NCBI GenBank assembly: GCA_020249435.1
Contig: JADCFQ010000035.1
Location: 1 to 49,153 of the forward strand
Source: Roseomonas sp.
GTDB taxonomy: Bacteria > Pseudomonadota > Alphaproteobacteria > Acetobacterales > Acetobacteraceae
Direction of reading: 5' to 3'
Length of the DNA: 49,153 nt
Program-made: the position numbers and the translations under genes
Notes under the pieces: generated by a model
Databases searched by the model: none
Told to the model about the DNA's origin: nothing
The model's input: the letters and a program-made list of their open reading frames with translations, nothing else
Part shown: positions 41,049 through 49,153 of the stretch, piece after piece
Layout: each line of letters begins with the position of its first letter
How positions within the stretch are numbered: position 1 is the stretch's first letter

Positions 41049-42620
41049 TCAGTCGCCAGAAACGGACTCTTTGGCCCGCATATGGCGCGGGCTACGCTCG
41101 CTCCGCGCGAGGCCCAGATCCTGCAACAACAAATCGGTGCTGATGCGCGCACCTTCGTAAATCACCGGCAAGCCACTGCCCGGATGCGTGCCACCACCCA
41201 CCAGATAAACACCCTTCGCGCGGCCAAAGCGGTTGCGCGGGCGGAAATGCATCATCTGGCGCACATTATGCGCCAGGTTGAAGGTGGCCCCATAGCCCAC
41301 CGCATATTCATCCTGCCAGCCTTGCGGCGAGAGGATTTTCTCATACCGGATGCGGCTTTCGATATCGGTCAGGCCAAGCGCCTTCAGCCGATCCAGCGCC
41401 AGCCGCCGATAGCGCGGCGCTTCCGCCGCCCAATCCGCACCACCCAACAAATTCGGCACCGGCACCAGCATGTAAAGCGTGGAATGCCCGGGCGGGGCGA
41501 GTGACGGGTCAGTGCCGGCAGCGGCCTGCACATAAAGCGATGGGTTTTGCGGAATGATGCCAGCTTCGATCTGCGCCAGATTATTCTCATAATCCTCGGC
41601 CAGCAGCACCGAGTGATGCGCCAGATCAAGCTTCCCTTCAATGCCCAGATAAAGCATGAAGGTGGAACAGGAATACCGCGCCTCGGCGATTTTCTTATCG
41701 GGCCATTGCGGGCGCTGTTCTTCTTCCATCAGCCCTGGAATGGCATGGGCGAAATCGGCATTCACCACCACCGCATCCGCCGCATGCAGCCGCCCGCCCG
41801 CTTCAACACCCACGGCGCGGCGGCCTTCGAAGACAATGCGATCCACCTTGGTATTCAGGCGGATATCCACGCCGACACTTTCAGCGACGCGCGCCATGGC
41901 TTCCGATACCACGCCGCAACCGCCGCGCGGGTGAAACACGCCATGTTCATATTCCAGGAAGGACAGGATGGAGAACATGCTCGGGCAGCGGAAGGGACTC
42001 ATGCCCAGGTATTTGGACTGGAAGGAAAACGCCAAGCGCGTGCGCGGATCAGAAAAGTGTCTTTGCAATTCCTGATCCAGCGAAAGCCAGGGCCGCAGAT
42101 GCTTGAGCCCATTCATCACTTCCGGCGCCAGATAGGTCATGACACCGTGAAAGGGCCGTTCCAGCACAGGGCGGAAGGCTTCCAGCTTCACGCGGTTTTC
42201 CGCCATGAAGCTGCGCACGCCTGGCGCATCGGCAGGGTTGATCTTGGCCACTTCCGCTTCCATGCGCGCCAGATCGGGCGATGCATCTATTGTGACGGGA
42301 TTGGCCCCTTCGAAGATCAGCCGGTATTGCGGATCAAGGCGGATCAAATCCACCTCATCCTCAAGCCGCGCGCCGCAGGCTTCGAAGATTTCCGCCAGGA
42401 TGCGCGGATACAGGAAGAAGGTCGGCCCGATATCGAAGCGATAGCCGCCAGGCGCCGTCACGGTGCGCGTGCGCCCGCCAACCACGCCATCCTTTTCAAA
42501 CACCGTAACCCGCACGCCGGAGGAAGCGAGCAGCATGGCAGCCGCCAGCCCCCCGGGTCCGGCGCCGATCACGGCGACATGGGGGCGGGTTTGCGAAAGG
42601 GAGGGTGGTGATGCGTTCAT
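41049..42620 (-). CDS. CrtI/CrtN-type carotenoid desaturase (first gene of the operon)
   Basis: 523 residues, clearly homologous to the downstream copy but diverged. VAVIGAGPGGLAAAMLLASSG binds FAD, FDIGPTFFLYPRIL follows, and SFQSKYLGMSPF, YEHGVFHPRGGCGVVSEAMA and GVYLVGGGTHPGSGLPV are the standard CrtI blocks. The central blocks are of the true desaturase type, so I favour this copy as the C30 desaturase and the next as the terminal oxidase, with modest certainty. It opens the seven-gene operon; its promoter must lie in 42621-42806, which is filled by a palindromic element. Confidence 0.87.
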   Translation of the reverse strand: MNASPPSLSQTRPHVAVIGAGPGGLAAAMLLASSGVRVTVFEKDGVVGGRTRTVTAPGGYRFDIGPTFFLYPRILAEIFEACGARLEDEVDLIRLDPQYRLIFEGANPVTIDASPDLARMEAEVAKINPADAPGVRSFMAENRVKLEAFRPVLERPFHGVMTYLAPEVMNGLKHLRPWLSLDQELQRHFSDPRTRLAFSFQSKYLGMSPFRCPSMFSILSFLEYEHGVFHPRGGCGVVSEAMARVAESVGVDIRLNTKVDRIVFEGRRAVGVEAGGRLHAADAVVVNADFAHAIPGLMEEEQRPQWPDKKIAEARYSCSTFMLYLGIEGKLDLAHHSVLLAEDYENNLAQIEAGIIPQNPSLYVQAAAGTDPSLAPPGHSTLYMLVPVPNLLGGADWAAEAPRYRRLALDRLKALGLTDIESRIRYEKILSPQGWQDEYAVGYGATFNLAHNVRQMMHFRPRNRFGRAKGVYLVGGGTHPGSGLPVIYEGARISTDLLLQDLGLARSERSPRHMRAKESVSGD

Positions 42621-42646
42621 CCGGCGATCTGTCTTTACGGCTTAGA

Positions 42647-42750
42647 GCATTTTCAAGCCAAGTGAAATCACTTGGCGACTCGGAAAATGCGATCAAACAA
42701 AGCTTTAGAGCGGTTCCCGCGAACCGAAGTGAAGCGAAACCGCTCTAAAG
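42647..42750. repeat. REP-like nested palindromic element
   Basis: Two stem-loops lie in a 104-base stretch. The first has outer arms GCATTTTC (42647-42654) and GAAAATGC (42683-42690) enclosing CCAAGTGA-AA-TCACTTGG (42658-42675). The second has 13-bp arms CTTTAGAGCGGTT (42703-42715) and its complement (42738-42750), with an inner CGGTTC-CCGC-GAACCG that can pair instead. This style resembles intergenic palindromes dispersed in alphaproteobacterial genomes. It occupies the space between the acyl-CoA dehydrogenase stop and the carotenoid operon start, where it may terminate the former or stabilise mRNA. Confidence 0.8.
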
Positions 42751-42806
42751 TTAGCAAATGTCCAAAAGCAATTACAAACCAGGCCGGCCTGAAGGGTTCG
42801 GCAAGC

Positions 42807-44423
42807 CTAAGCCGCCATGGCCCCCTCAATTTCCGCGAAGCGCGCCCCAGCACGCGGGAGAAGCCGCCGCAGATAGAAATCCGCCACCGCCCCATAGGCC
42901 GCGCCATCCGCCGCAGCCGCCCGCGCGAGAAGAGCACCGCCCAGCACCCAGCCCACCGCATCCAAATAGGCAGTCGCCAGCGCTTGACCAGCCTCTGCAT
43001 CGCGACCTTGTTCGGAAAGTACCGCTTCCGTGGTCCGGGCCAGCCCCTCCGCCGCCGCGCGCAGCCTGGCATCGGGGAGCGCCGCGATCTCCGCGATCAG
43101 GCTCCGCATCTCCGCCCCGCCATCGCGGGCGAGCTTGCGGGTCAGCAGGTCAATCGCCTGGATGCCGTTGGTGCCCTCATAAATCGGGGCGATGCGGGCA
43201 TCGCGCAGTACCTGGGCGGCGCCGGTATCCTCAATGAAGCCCATGCCGCCATGGACCTGCACGCCGAGGGAGGCCGTTTCCACCCCGCGATCCGTGGCCC
43301 AGGCCTTCAGCACTGGGATCAGCAGCGCAAGCCGCGTGCTGGCCGCGGCATCGCCCAAAAGCTCCGCGCGGTCTGCCGCCACCGCCGCTTCCAGCATGAT
43401 CAGCCGGGCCGCGAGCGTGGTGGCGCGCATTTCCATCAACATGCGCGCCACATCCGGGTGTTGCGCGATGGCCCGCCCATTCTGTACGCGCTGCGCGGCA
43501 TAGGCTTCCGCGAGCCGGAGCGCCGCCGCGCCATGCGCCACACCCTGGGTGCCAACGCCAAGCCGCGCGTTGTTCATCATGGCAAACATGGCTTGCAGGC
43601 CGCGATGGGGTTCGCCGACCATCTCGGCCTCCGCACCCTCATACAGCATGATGCAGGTGGGGCTGCCATGGATGCCCATTTTGCGTTCGATGCCACCGCA
43701 GCGGAAGGCGTTGCGCGCGCCATCGGGCAGGATTTTCGGTGCTGCAAATAGCGAAATCCCGCGCGAGCCCGGTGGCGCATCCGGCAGGCGCGCCAGCACC
43801 AGATGCAGGATATTGCCGGCGCAATCATGTTCGCCCCAGGTGATGAAAATCTTCTGACCGTGCAAAGCATAGCGCCCATTGCCAAGCGGTTCCGCGCGCG
43901 TACGCAGCATGCCCAAATCACTGCCGGCTTGCGGTTCGGTCAGGCACATGGCGCCGGTCCATTCACCCGCGATCATGGGCGGCAACCAACGGGCCGCCTG
44001 ATCCGGCGTGGCGTGATGGCGGAGCAGATCAATCGCGCCGGCTGTCAGCAGCGGCCCCAGCATGAAGGAGGTATCAGCCGCCATCCCCAATTCCACCATG
44101 GCCGTCCACAGGCTGAGCGGCAGCCCCTGACCGCCATGGTCAACCGGTGCCGCCAGCCCCTGCCAGCCGCCCTCGCGCCATTGGTCATAAAGCGCGGGGT
44201 AATGCGCCGGCGTTGTCACCGTGCCATTGGCGTAGCGCGCGCCCTGCCTATCCGCTTCCTGCGCTTTCGGTTGCAGCGCTTCGGTGCAGAAGCGGTTTGC
44301 CTCCGTCACGATTTGCGCAATGTCATCGGCCGACAAAGGCGCGCCGGCGGCATTGGTCAGGCCCGGTAGGTCAACCAGGCGCGTCAGGCCGAAAATCAGA
44401 TCATCAGCGGCAGTCGTGGTCAT
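42807..44423 (-). CDS. acyl-CoA dehydrogenase (DmdC/AcdA-like)
   Basis: 538 residues. The family order is kept: an N-terminal helical domain, MCLTEPQAGSDLG at the FAD/acyl site, KIFITWGEHD, GIERKMGIHGSPTC, the helical domain with QVHGGMGFIEDTGAAQVLRDARIAPIYEGTNGIQAIDLL, whose Glu is the catalytic base, and a C-terminal extension of about 120 residues like that of DmdC (methylthiopropanoyl-CoA dehydrogenase). It is somewhat shorter than typical DmdC. It oxidises an acyl-CoA to enoyl-CoA and passes electrons to ETF. The specific acyl chain cannot be deduced. Its start overlaps the FAD oxidoreductase by 4 bases. Confidence 0.9.
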   Translation of the reverse strand: MTTTAADDLIFGLTRLVDLPGLTNAAGAPLSADDIAQIVTEANRFCTEALQPKAQEADRQGARYANGTVTTPAHYPALYDQWREGGWQGLAAPVDHGGQGLPLSLWTAMVELGMAADTSFMLGPLLTAGAIDLLRHHATPDQAARWLPPMIAGEWTGAMCLTEPQAGSDLGMLRTRAEPLGNGRYALHGQKIFITWGEHDCAGNILHLVLARLPDAPPGSRGISLFAAPKILPDGARNAFRCGGIERKMGIHGSPTCIMLYEGAEAEMVGEPHRGLQAMFAMMNNARLGVGTQGVAHGAAALRLAEAYAAQRVQNGRAIAQHPDVARMLMEMRATTLAARLIMLEAAVAADRAELLGDAAASTRLALLIPVLKAWATDRGVETASLGVQVHGGMGFIEDTGAAQVLRDARIAPIYEGTNGIQAIDLLTRKLARDGGAEMRSLIAEIAALPDARLRAAAEGLARTTEAVLSEQGRDAEAGQALATAYLDAVGWVLGGALLARAAAADGAAYGAVADFYLRRLLPRAGARFAEIEGAMAA

Positions 44424-45580
44424 CTTGTGCTCTCCAATCCGGCCAGCAGGCCGGGTACCGGGGCATCCCGCCCCGCGGCCCAGCCCGGCAGCGCGCGGGC
44501 AAGGGCATTATCCTCTGCCGCCGCGGCCAGGGCCAGACCCAAAAGCGGGGCGAATTTGAAGCCATGGCCGGAAAAGCCGGACATGACAAAGCAACCGGGC
44601 GCGGCGGCTTCCAGGATGAATTCCTCCCGGTCTTCCACATCGTAATAGCAGGCCTGGGCACCCAAGACGCGATAGCCCGCCGCATTGATTAGGCGCGGGC
44701 GGGCCAGGGCCAGGATTTCCTCGATTTCCGCGGGCGAGGCCGCACGGGGATCGGCCCCGGCATCGCCCTGGCGCGAAAACCGGTGATCCCCGATCTTGAG
44801 CGCGGTGCCCGCAACCGGCGGCACGGCGTAAAACCCGCCATCCTCGGCCAGATCAAGCAACATGGGCGCGGCTTCCCAGGCGGCGCGGAAGCCAGACGGG
44901 GGTTCAAGCCTGACGAGGATTTGGCGCGAAGGCACCACGCGTCCGGCAAGCCCAGTGCCGAGCAGCCTCGGCCCCCAGGGGCCGGCGGCCAGCACCAGCA
45001 GATCAGCGCTGCGTTCCGCACCATTCGTCAGACGCAGCGTTTTGCGCGCCGGTTGCGCGGCGGCGACCTCGGCGGCTTCGAACACCACACCCTTTGTCAC
45101 GAGATGCGCGGCAAGCCCGGCAACGATGCGTTCCGCGAGCAAAACGCCCCCGCGCGGCAGGGTAAAGGCCGCGGCGATGCCGGTATCGGACAGCATGGGA
45201 AAGCGTGCGGTGATCTGGTCCGGCGGCAGATCGGCGCAAGCATGGCCATCTTCGCGCAAGGCAATGCTGCTTTCGGCAAGCCAGCCGCCCTGATGATTGG
45301 CCAGGGCAAGCACACCGGTTTCGACATAATGCCGGGCGCCGAGTGTGGCCCAGATCATCTCCCAGGCCGCATAGGCGGGATCAACCATGCGCATATAGCC
45401 GGCCTGCGCGCCATAGGCGTGGCGGATCAGCCGGTGCTGATCAACCGAGGCGCCGCGCGGATTGGGGATGGGCGCCCGTTCCACCACGCGCACCTGCCAG
45501 CCGGCGCGGGCCAGCGCCCAGGCGGTGCAAAGCCCCATAATGCCGGCGCCGAGGACCAGGGCGGTTTTCTGACTTGCCAT
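44420..45580 (-). CDS. FAD-dependent oxidoreductase (DAO/sarcosine-oxidase-like)
   Basis: 386 residues. The FAD loop ALVLGAGIMGLCTAWALARAG is followed by VVERAPIPNP and HRLIRHAYG, the sarcosine/N-methyltryptophan oxidase pattern. RGGVLLAERIVAGLA, VLAAGPWGPRLL, KIGDHRFSRQG and CYYDVEDREEFILE are in the right order, and SGFSGHGFKFAPLLG near the end binds flavin. It should oxidise a secondary or tertiary amine or an N-methyl amino acid. It is the first gene of a pair with the acyl-CoA dehydrogenase. Confidence 0.87.
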   Translation of the reverse strand: MASQKTALVLGAGIMGLCTAWALARAGWQVRVVERAPIPNPRGASVDQHRLIRHAYGAQAGYMRMVDPAYAAWEMIWATLGARHYVETGVLALANHQGGWLAESSIALREDGHACADLPPDQITARFPMLSDTGIAAAFTLPRGGVLLAERIVAGLAAHLVTKGVVFEAAEVAAAQPARKTLRLTNGAERSADLLVLAAGPWGPRLLGTGLAGRVVPSRQILVRLEPPSGFRAAWEAAPMLLDLAEDGGFYAVPPVAGTALKIGDHRFSRQGDAGADPRAASPAEIEEILALARPRLINAAGYRVLGAQACYYDVEDREEFILEAAAPGCFVMSGFSGHGFKFAPLLGLALAAAAEDNALARALPGWAAGRDAPVPGLLAGLESTR

Positions 45581-45714
45581 GGCGTTAACCTATGCCGGTT
45601 TGGGCGCAGAATGGGAATGCTTGTTTTCGCAACGCCCGAAGCGCAAAACGCCTCTGCCCGGCCGGTGCACGGCAAGGACCCGCCCCGCCCAAAGCCACAA
45701 GGAGCGCCCCAACC

Positions 45715-46101
45715 ATGATCATTGCCTTCTGGACCCTGCCTTTGACGCTGATCTTCCTCTGGCTCAGCTTTCGCGTCATCCGCTATCGGCGGGCCGAGCG
45801 TATCCCGCTCGGGTCAGGGGGCAATGCCGCCCTGGAACGCGCGATCCGGGCGCATGCCAATTTCGCAGAATTCGTGCCCTTTGCGGTGCTGCTGCTGATC
45901 CTGGCGGAATGGGGCGGCGCCTGGCCATGGCTTTTGCACGCGCTGGGGGCGTTGCTGGTCGCCGCACGCCTTTCCCATGGCATGGGCATGGTGCAAGACC
46001 CTGAGGATTATCGCTTTCGTGTCTTTGGCATGACGGGAACCTTCAGCGTCTTGGGCATCGCGGCAGCCCTGGCCTTTTGGGGCGCGCTGATGCGCGGCTG
46101 A
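45715..46101 (+). CDS. MAPEG-family membrane protein
   Basis: 128 residues from ATG 45715, preceded by AAGGAG; a longer frame is not needed. Four membrane helices, with ALERAIRAHANFAEFVPFAVLLLILAE as the conserved helix 2 block of MAPEG proteins (Arg/His/Asn/Glu for glutathione binding) and AARLSHGMGM and FRVFGMTGTF afterwards. Bacterial members resemble microsomal glutathione transferase 3 and may conjugate or reduce lipid peroxides; activity here is not shown. It is divergent from the FAD oxidoreductase gene. Confidence 0.88.
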   Translation: MIIAFWTLPLTLIFLWLSFRVIRYRRAERIPLGSGGNAALERAIRAHANFAEFVPFAVLLLILAEWGGAWPWLLHALGALLVAARLSHGMGMVQDPEDYRFRVFGMTGTFSVLGIAAALAFWGALMRG

Positions 46102-46242
46102 GGCATGGTCTGCGGCGCGCCAGCCGCGCGAACGTCGCGAAACGATCAGCGGCATCATATTATTTGAATTTGCTGCGCCAACCGGCTAAGTTTTCATTTA
46201 CATTTTGCGACGCTTGATATCTCTCTACCTAGGGTTGTCTTC

Positions 46243-49153
46243 ATGCCCACCATCATCGGCACCAATGGCAACGACACGATCACGCCTGATTCCGTCAGCG
46301 GTGGCGTGACTGGCGGCAACCCGGGTAATGGCCATGACAGTATTCTTGGTCTTGCGGGCGATGACTTCATTAATGGTGGCGACGGCGATGACACGATTGT
46401 CGCCGATGGCTCCGGCGCTGGGTACGACCGCGTCAGCTACGACGGTGCCTCAGGCGGCGTCACGGTCAATCTTGGCGCGCGCAGCAGTTCCGGTGCGGCG
46501 GGCAATGACAGCCTGGTCAATGTGGATGCGGTTTATGGCAGTGGCCATGATGATCTCTTGCTCACTGGCCTGATTGAACGCGTTGAACTGCTGGCTGGCG
46601 AGAACGGCCATGACACGCTCTCCGCTGCCGATGGCATATCCGCGCCGGGCTCCCTTTTTCGGCTTCGAGGCGGCATCGGCAATGACAGCCTGCTTGGCAA
46701 TAGCGGGACGGGGCACGTTGAACTTCTCTATGGCGATGATGGCGATGACACGCTGGTGGCCGGCGACAGTACCTTGGTTGGCTCTAATGAATGGCAAGGC
46801 GGCAACGGCAATGACAGTATGTGGGGCGGTTCTGGTGCCTCCCAAATGCTGTATGGGGGCGATGACGATGACACCTTAATTGCCTTCAGTGGTGCGGATC
46901 AAAGGTTTTATGGTGACCTCGGCGACGACAGCCTTATTGGCGGGACCGGAACGGGGCAATGGCTTTATGGCCAAGAAGACAACGACATCCTTCTGGGCGG
47001 CACGGGGGCGGGCCAAGTTCTTTTTGGCGGTGCGGGCGCGGATTGCCTGGTCGGCGGCGTCCACATAAACCCCGCCGGTGGTGCCTTCCAGTATTTCTAC
47101 GGCGATGATGCTGGCCCTTACAGCTATTATCCTGGTGGCGCCGATACCCTGGTTGGTGGCGAAGGCACCATGCAGGAATTCCAGGGAGGCTTTGGGGACG
47201 ACCTTCTGCTCGGAGGAATTGGCCGTTACCAAAGGCTTTTCGGTAATGACGGCAGTGACACCTTGGTTTCGGGCGATGGACAGGATCAAAGGCTGTTCGG
47301 TGGCAATGGTGATGATTGCCTGATCGGCAGCAATTCTTTCGGACAGATTCTTTATGGCGATAATGAGAATGATTTAGTCAATGGCGGCGCTGATACGCTG
47401 GTAGCCGGTTCCGGCGACAATCAGGCGCTTCTGGGTGGCGTTGGCAATGACAGCCTTTGGGGTGGCGCTGGAAATGGTACCAGCCTTGCTCTGTCCGGTG
47501 AGGATGGAGACGACACCATTGTTGGCAGCGGCGTCAATGGTCAATTCGCAGCGCGGCTTTATGGCGGGAATGGCGCCGATAGTCTGCTGGCCGGCACGGG
47601 CAATGATCAAACTCTGTATGGCGATAATGCTGAGGGCCCCGGCGGACAGGATGGCAATGATACGCTGGCGGGCACGACGGGCATTTCTCAGGAATTCCGC
47701 GGCGGCAATGGCGCAGACAGCATCTTTGGCGGCGATGGGATTCGCCAGCAATTATTCGGCCAGGATGGCGATGATGCGCTGCGTGCTGGCGCGGGTGCTC
47801 TCCAGTCTCTCGATGGCGGGGAAGGTCACGACACGCTGACTGGCGGCTTCGCGCAGCAATGGCTCGAAGGTGGTGCGGGGAATGACTGTATCGAAGCCAG
47901 CCTTGACAGCTACATCAATACCTTGCTCGGCGGTGATGGCGATGACACGCTGTTTGGCAGCCGAGGGCCCCACGGCCCGGATAGCCTTGATGGCGGCGCC
48001 GGCAATGATTGGCTGGATTTCCGCGGCTGGGATGACGCGCATAGCTATGTCTTTGGTTCAGGCAATGACACGCTGGATGGCGGCGATGGCGCCGATACGC
48101 TCTATCTTGGTGCCGAAGGCTGGGTGCAGGGTTCGGATGGTGAATGGACCACCTATAGCGCAGGCGGCACAATTCTTTACGCGCAGGGTTGGGAAAGCGT
48201 CGTCATCCAATCCTCCAATGATCAGCTGCTTGGTGGCGATGAAGATCCCAATCTGATCCAGGGGCTTGATGGCAATGATACGATCCTGGGCCTTGGCGGT
48301 GAGGACACGCTGGAGGGTGGGGAACATAATGACAGCCTGATCGGCGGCAATGGCGCCGATTGCATGTTGGGCGGCAATGGCGCCGATACGCTGCTTGGCG
48401 ATGCCGGCGCTGATCGGATGTATGGCGGCGCGGATGGCGACAGCCTGCTCGCCGGCGCCAGCAATGATCAACTGCTCTACGGCGAGGCCGGCAATGACTC
48501 GCTGATGCTGGGCGCTGGCAATACCCAAGCCGCCTATGGCGGTGATGGCAATGACAGCCTTCTGGCGGGTGCGGGTATTGTCCAAACGCTGGATGGTGGC
48601 ATTGGTGACGACACGCTGATTGATGGCGTTGGGAATAGCCATCATCTGATTGGTGGCGATGGCGCGGATCGGATTGTCGTCGGCGGCAATGATTTTATTG
48701 GCAGCGGCAGCTATGGCTGGGGCGAGAATGGCAATGACACGCTGATTGCGCTGAATGTTCGCCAGATCCAGCTTTATGGCGGCAATGACGCGGATAGCCT
48801 GGTCGCCGGCAATGCCAATGACCAATACCTCTATGGCCAGACCGGCCATGACACGCTGGCGCTGGGTGGCAACACCATGCAGGCCGCCTATGGCGGAGAC
48901 GGCAATGACAGCCTTCTGGCGGGTGCGGGTATTATCCAAACGCTGGATGGTGGCATTGGTGACGACACGCTGATTGATGGCATTGGGAATAGCCATCATC
49001 TGATTGGTGGCAATGGCGCGGATCGGATTGTCGTCGGCGGCAATGATTTTATTGGCAGCGGCAGCTATGGCTGGGGCGAGAATGGCAATGACACGCTGAT
49101 TGCGCTGAATGTTCGCCAAATCCAGCTTTATGGTGGCAATGACGCGGATAGCC
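46243..49153 (+). CDS. large RTX-type calcium-binding protein, C-terminus outside the window
   Basis: From ATG 46243 the frame is open for 970 codons and runs off the right edge. The protein begins TIIGTNGNDTI and is made almost throughout of glycine/aspartate repeats such as GGNGNDSL, GGDGDDTL and GGNGADSL, the calcium-binding beta-roll of RTX proteins. The repeats are irregular nonapeptides, interrupted by longer spacers with aromatic residues (WLYG, LYGG). There is no N-terminal signal peptide, as expected for type I secretion through a C-terminal signal, which would be beyond the window. No catalytic domain is seen so far. No type I export genes are in view. It may be an adhesin, S-layer-like or matrix protein. 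AGGG about 9 bases ahead is a weak ribosome site. Confidence 0.9.
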   Translation, partial: MPTIIGTNGNDTITPDSVSGGVTGGNPGNGHDSILGLAGDDFINGGDGDDTIVADGSGAGYDRVSYDGASGGVTVNLGARSSSGAAGNDSLVNVDAVYGSGHDDLLLTGLIERVELLAGENGHDTLSAADGISAPGSLFRLRGGIGNDSLLGNSGTGHVELLYGDDGDDTLVAGDSTLVGSNEWQGGNGNDSMWGGSGASQMLYGGDDDDTLIAFSGADQRFYGDLGDDSLIGGTGTGQWLYGQEDNDILLGGTGAGQVLFGGAGADCLVGGVHINPAGGAFQYFYGDDAGPYSYYPGGADTLVGGEGTMQEFQGGFGDDLLLGGIGRYQRLFGNDGSDTLVSGDGQDQRLFGGNGDDCLIGSNSFGQILYGDNENDLVNGGADTLVAGSGDNQALLGGVGNDSLWGGAGNGTSLALSGEDGDDTIVGSGVNGQFAARLYGGNGADSLLAGTGNDQTLYGDNAEGPGGQDGNDTLAGTTGISQEFRGGNGADSIFGGDGIRQQLFGQDGDDALRAGAGALQSLDGGEGHDTLTGGFAQQWLEGGAGNDCIEASLDSYINTLLGGDGDDTLFGSRGPHGPDSLDGGAGNDWLDFRGWDDAHSYVFGSGNDTLDGGDGADTLYLGAEGWVQGSDGEWTTYSAGGTILYAQGWESVVIQSSNDQLLGGDEDPNLIQGLDGNDTILGLGGEDTLEGGEHNDSLIGGNGADCMLGGNGADTLLGDAGADRMYGGADGDSLLAGASNDQLLYGEAGNDSLMLGAGNTQAAYGGDGNDSLLAGAGIVQTLDGGIGDDTLIDGVGNSHHLIGGDGADRIVVGGNDFIGSGSYGWGENGNDTLIALNVRQIQLYGGNDADSLVAGNANDQYLYGQTGHDTLALGGNTMQAAYGGDGNDSLLAGAGIIQTLDGGIGDDTLIDGIGNSHHLIGGNGADRIVVGGNDFIGSGSYGWGENGNDTLIALNVRQIQLYGGNDADS
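48547..49153 (+). repeat. 354-bp tandem duplication in the RTX gene
   Basis: The stretch from 48547 recurs from 48901 with a period of 354 bases (118 codons). Over the 253 bases of copy 2 visible here I count five differences, all transitions (four G to A, one C to T), so about 98% identity. The homology continues to the left of both copies at lower identity, so the true unit begins earlier. The window ends inside copy 2. Confidence 0.9.

Noticed and set aside
33317-42620. C40 carotenoid (crtE/crtB/crtI/crtY) cluster
   Set aside because: No geranylgeranyl-PP synthase, CrtB-type phytoene synthase pairing or cyclase is present. HpnC/D/E and the AldH-CrtQ-acyltransferase set point to C30 products.
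42668-43072. Minus-strand 134-residue frame between carotenoid and acyl-CoA dehydrogenase genes
   Set aside because: It is out of frame with the dehydrogenase, crosses the palindromic element and has no ribosome site or family pattern.
46450-49119. Many open frames on both strands across the RTX gene (up to 353 residues)
   Set aside because: The repeated GGNGND-type codons give repetitive shadow peptides. Only the plus frame from 46243 is continuous and has RTX character.

Overview
The window is a high-GC chromosomal segment that most resembles an aerobic alphaproteobacterium. Acetobacteraceae/Rhodospirillales (Roseomonas-like) is my best guess. The reasons are HpnC/D/E-type squalene genes, a C30-type carotenoid operon, Bug and TAXI-TRAP solute receptors, several EamA transporters, an FnrL-like regulator and a REP-like palindrome of alphaproteobacterial style. 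This assignment is inferred from gene content; no rRNA gene is present. I see no phage, insertion sequence or CRISPR array.

Layout. 0-5.5 kb: an OmpR-type regulator with a degenerate receiver, tRNA-Lys(CUU), a CHAP lipoprotein, a thiolase/DUF35 pair, a lipoprotein and an MBL hydrolase. 5.5-10.8 kb: three EamA exporters, two of them close paralogues, enclosing two small genes made of 27-28-residue basic repeats and one uncharacterised gene. 10.9-13.4 kb: a four-gene operon (methyltransferase, membrane GT2, SMR-like four-TM protein, DUF3574 lipoprotein) that looks like lipid-linked sugar metabolism. 13.5-24.6 kb: SDR, trypsin-like protease, CobB-type sirtuin with a tiny secreted ORF, MFS, TAXI-TRAP receptor plus fused permease, beta-CASP nuclease, FNR-type regulator, HMG-CoA-lyase-like enzyme and a DUF938 methyltransferase. 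24.6-33.3 kb: DUF4139 protein, NTF2-like protein, a set of 2-hydroxy/2-oxo-acid enzymes (Ldh family, MhpD-like hydratase, D-2-hydroxyacid dehydrogenase) with an MFS and a Bug receptor, and a GNAT.

33.3-42.6 kb: the most coherent system. Seven minus-strand genes, six of them chained by exact 4-bp ATGA overlaps, encode two CrtI/CrtN-type oxidoreductases, a PlsC-type acyltransferase, a CrtQ-like glycosyltransferase, a single-chain HpnC-HpnD fusion, HpnE and an aldehyde dehydrogenase. Together they can take farnesyl-PP through squalene to a desaturated C30 chain, oxidise the end to an acid, glycosylate it and acylate the sugar. This is a staphyloxanthin-like logic built from alphaproteobacterial parts. 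A nested palindromic element sits directly upstream.

42.8-46.1 kb: acyl-CoA dehydrogenase, FAD amine-oxidase-like protein and a MAPEG protein. From 46.2 kb an uninterrupted reading frame of 970 codons, rich in RTX-type G-G-x-G-x-D repeats, runs off the right edge. Its last 600 bases are a recent 354-bp tandem duplication.

The least explained pieces are the two repeat proteins near 8 kb, with a very regular half-site array ahead of the second, and the fused squalene synthase in the carotenoid operon.
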